DNA of 5,311 bases from an uncultured Fusobacterium sp. (GTDB lineage Bacteria > Fusobacteriota > Fusobacteriia > Fusobacteriales > Fusobacteriaceae): positions 1-5,311 of the forward strand of contig NZ_CAJKIS010000072.1 of the NCBI RefSeq assembly GCF_905200055.1, in the 5' to 3' direction. Position 1 is the stretch's first letter, and the number at the start of each line of letters is the position of its first letter. Under the pieces are notes generated by a model that was not told the DNA's origin, made no database searches, and saw only the letters and a list, made by a program, of their open reading frames with translations. A program made the translations under genes and the position numbers. Positions 5,246 to 5,311 of this stretch are shown piece by piece.

Positions 5246-5311
5246 CTCCATTCTTCCACTTCTGCATCTCAAAAATAGTAGTCACTAAAGTTCCTCTATT
5301 TTTGGAACTTG
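5239..5311 (+). repeat. Structured two-hairpin repeat, copy 4 (may run past window end)
   Basis: Hairpin A pairs GCAGAAG (5239-5245) perfectly with CTTCTGC (5259-5265) over a 13-nt loop. After ATCT, hairpin B pairs CAAAAATAG (5270-5278) with CTATTTTTG (5296-5304) around a 17-nt loop, TAGTCACTAAAGTTCCT. Compared with the copies at 123-157 and 244-278, the sixth stem position is A-T instead of G-C, a second compensatory change. An alternative stem, AAGTTCC (5288-5294) with GGAACTT (5304-5310), would exclude part of hairpin B. Bases 5287-5309 repeat bases 1-23 exactly. Confidence 0.75.

Overview
The window is an AT-rich (roughly 30% G+C by eye), gene-dense stretch of bacterial chromosome. It has strong purine-rich ribosome binding sites, extended -10 promoters and A/T-ending codons. 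With these genes, and the particular RecA sequence, I infer an anaerobic low-GC bacterium, most probably Fusobacterium or a close relative. This is inference, because no 16S or other taxonomic marker is present. The main genes look intact, and nothing in them points to a plasmid or phage.

Layout. Bases 1-300 are non-coding and hold copies of a structured repeat family. A strong intrinsic terminator follows (about 314-366). Then come three leftward genes: nagA (N-acetylglucosamine-6-phosphate deacetylase, 386-1531), a possible 37-residue basic peptide (1579-1692) and recA (1724-2848). A 155-bp divergent promoter region separates recA from the rightward genes: a six-helix YczE/YitT-like membrane protein (3004-3654), galE (UDP-glucose/UDP-hexosamine 4-epimerase, 3715-4692) and an unrecognised 106-residue protein overlapping the galE stop by one base (4692-5012). 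A terminator closes this unit (5021-5061). Bases 5062-5311 are again non-coding and hold the same repeat family in both orientations.

How the genes fit. nagA and galE both act on hexosamine or sugar-nucleotide metabolism: NagA feeds GlcN-6-P into amino-sugar or glycolytic metabolism, and GalE supplies UDP-galactose, and possibly UDP-GalNAc, for surface glycans. They lie on opposite strands with separate promoters, so no shared operon is implied. recA is a housekeeping recombinase. The 106-residue protein is probably translationally coupled to galE.

The most interesting signal is in the flanks. A repeat with two consecutive hairpins is present in three complete copies, one copy cut by the window start and two diverged copies. 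The second hairpin keeps a 9-bp stem and a 17-nt loop in all complete copies, with compensatory base changes at two stem positions. The first hairpin changes sequence completely between copies yet still pairs. The first 23 bases of the window are identical to bases 5287-5309, which suggests the window is a contig that broke at this repeat. I do not recognise the family.
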